Shown: one piece after another, positions 63,695 to 64,000 of the stretch
How positions within the stretch are numbered: position 1 is the stretch's first letter
How the letters are laid out: the number at the start of each line of letters is the position of its first letter
The notes under the pieces: generated by a model
The model's input: the letters and a program-made list of their open reading frames with translations, nothing else
What the model was told of the DNA's origin: nothing
The model's database searches: none
Program-made: the position numbers and the translations under genes
Source of the DNA: Leeia speluncae
GTDB lineage: Bacteria; Pseudomonadota; Gammaproteobacteria; Burkholderiales; Leeiaceae
Assembly (NCBI RefSeq): GCF_020564625.1
Contig: NZ_JAJBZT010000001.1
Location: 186,001-250,000, forward strand
Direction of reading: 5' to 3'
Length of the DNA stretch: 64,000 bases

Positions 63695-64000
63695 ATGACT
63701 GAACAAAAGTTCTTACCATTTGCCTTGCCAGAGATCGGCGAAGAAGAAATTAACGAGGTAGTAGACGCATTACGCTCTGGCTGGGTGACTACTGGTCCAA
63801 AGACAAAACAATTCGAGGCAAATTTTGCGGCATTTATTGGTGACGATGTGGAAGCAATTGCCGTTAACTCTGCAACCGCGGGTCTGCATCTAGCATTAGA
63901 GGCGGTAGGTGTCTCTGCCGGTGATGAAGTGATCGTTCCAACGTATACGTTCACTGCGACTGCCGAAGTGGTGCGATATTTAGGTGCGCACCCTGTGTGT
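63695..64000 (+). CDS. DegT/DnrJ/EryC1/StrS aminotransferase (3' end cut off)
   Basis: The first 102 residues of a third sugar aminotransferase, running off the right edge. It begins [44 protein letters not shown] and reaches [19 protein letters not shown], which places it in the UDP-4-keto-sugar aminotransferase branch (such as PglE, PseC or perosamine synthetase). The PLP lysine lies outside the window. Ribosome binding site AGGTGA; it starts 8 bases after the glycosyltransferase stop. Confidence 0.88.
   Translation, partial: MTEQKFLPFALPEIGEEEINEVVDALRSGWVTTGPKTKQFEANFAAFIGDDVEAIAVNSATAGLHLALEAVGVSAGDEVIVPTYTFTATAEVVRYLGAHPVC

Noticed and set aside
63520-63954. A 144-codon minus-strand frame at the right end
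   Set aside because: It is antisense to the glycosyltransferase end and to the DegT-type aminotransferase start, both of which are recognisable.

Overview
This window looks like chromosomal DNA of a betaproteobacterium, most likely of the Neisseriales / Chromobacteriaceae type. The case rests on gene content and not on a database search: an RNase E gene divergent from rluC, a DUF4936-ygfZ pair, a betaproteobacterial FlgM/FlgN/FlgA set, the RatA-RnfH pair, the aerobic ubiquinone enzyme Coq7, and polar flagella plus polysaccharide genes. By eye the DNA leans slightly AT-rich and is compositionally even. No insertion sequence, prophage, integrase or CRISPR array was seen.

Layout. Positions 1-3177 hold a cell-surface/stress-type cassette: a von Willebrand A protein cut by the left edge, an ECF sigma factor and a one-span membrane protein that may be its anti-sigma partner. 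Positions 3178-7800 hold single genes (bacteriohemerythrin, dimethylarginine hydrolase-like enzyme, bile-acid/Na+ symporter-like protein, tRNA-Leu(UAA), and a PAS-only sensor without an output domain). Positions 7850-14964 hold rne with a roughly 1 kb upstream region, and the divergent rluC-HAD phosphatase-Rieske-sppA group. Positions 15038-18773 hold ygfZ, a ygfX-like gene, smr and trxB. Positions 19107-23458 are a flagellar patch (motB/motD-like, flgN, flgM with an excellent sigma-28 promoter, flgA) joined to rnfH-ratA and a CobW GTPase.

Positions 23465-35211 are a polyamine uptake and catabolism region: a PuuR-like regulator, alanine dehydrogenase, then eight genes in the same order as the Pseudomonas aeruginosa spuABCDEFGH operon (gamma-glutamyl hydrolase, glutamylpolyamine synthetase, putrescine-pyruvate transaminase, two periplasmic polyamine-binding proteins, ATPase, two permeases). 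SpuC makes alanine from pyruvate, and Ald can turn that alanine back into pyruvate, so the added ald gene closes the amino-acceptor cycle. An orphan Rieske ring-hydroxylating-type oxygenase and an EamA exporter follow.

Positions 37648-51691 are mostly housekeeping genes (tyrS, M23 peptidase, anmK, erpA, argC, rpsI-rplM, osmC-like, coq7, ftsK, gltX) plus an uncharacterised 567-residue protein with a possible PilZ-like C-terminus. From 51816 to the right edge lies a surface-polysaccharide cluster, all on the plus strand and tightly packed: WbpA/B/D/E-type enzymes for UDP-2,3-diacetamido-2,3-dideoxy-glucuronate, an integral-membrane acyltransferase, a Wzx-type flippase, a left-handed-helix acetyltransferase, a second DegT-type aminotransferase, three GT4 glycosyltransferases and a third DegT-type aminotransferase cut by the right edge.

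Most of the window is recognisable. The least explained items are the 567-residue protein, the output-less PAS protein, the sigma/VWA cassette, the rne leader, the atypical second polyamine-binding protein and the leader of the polysaccharide cluster. All function names are from motif reading and memory of families; none has been checked by search.
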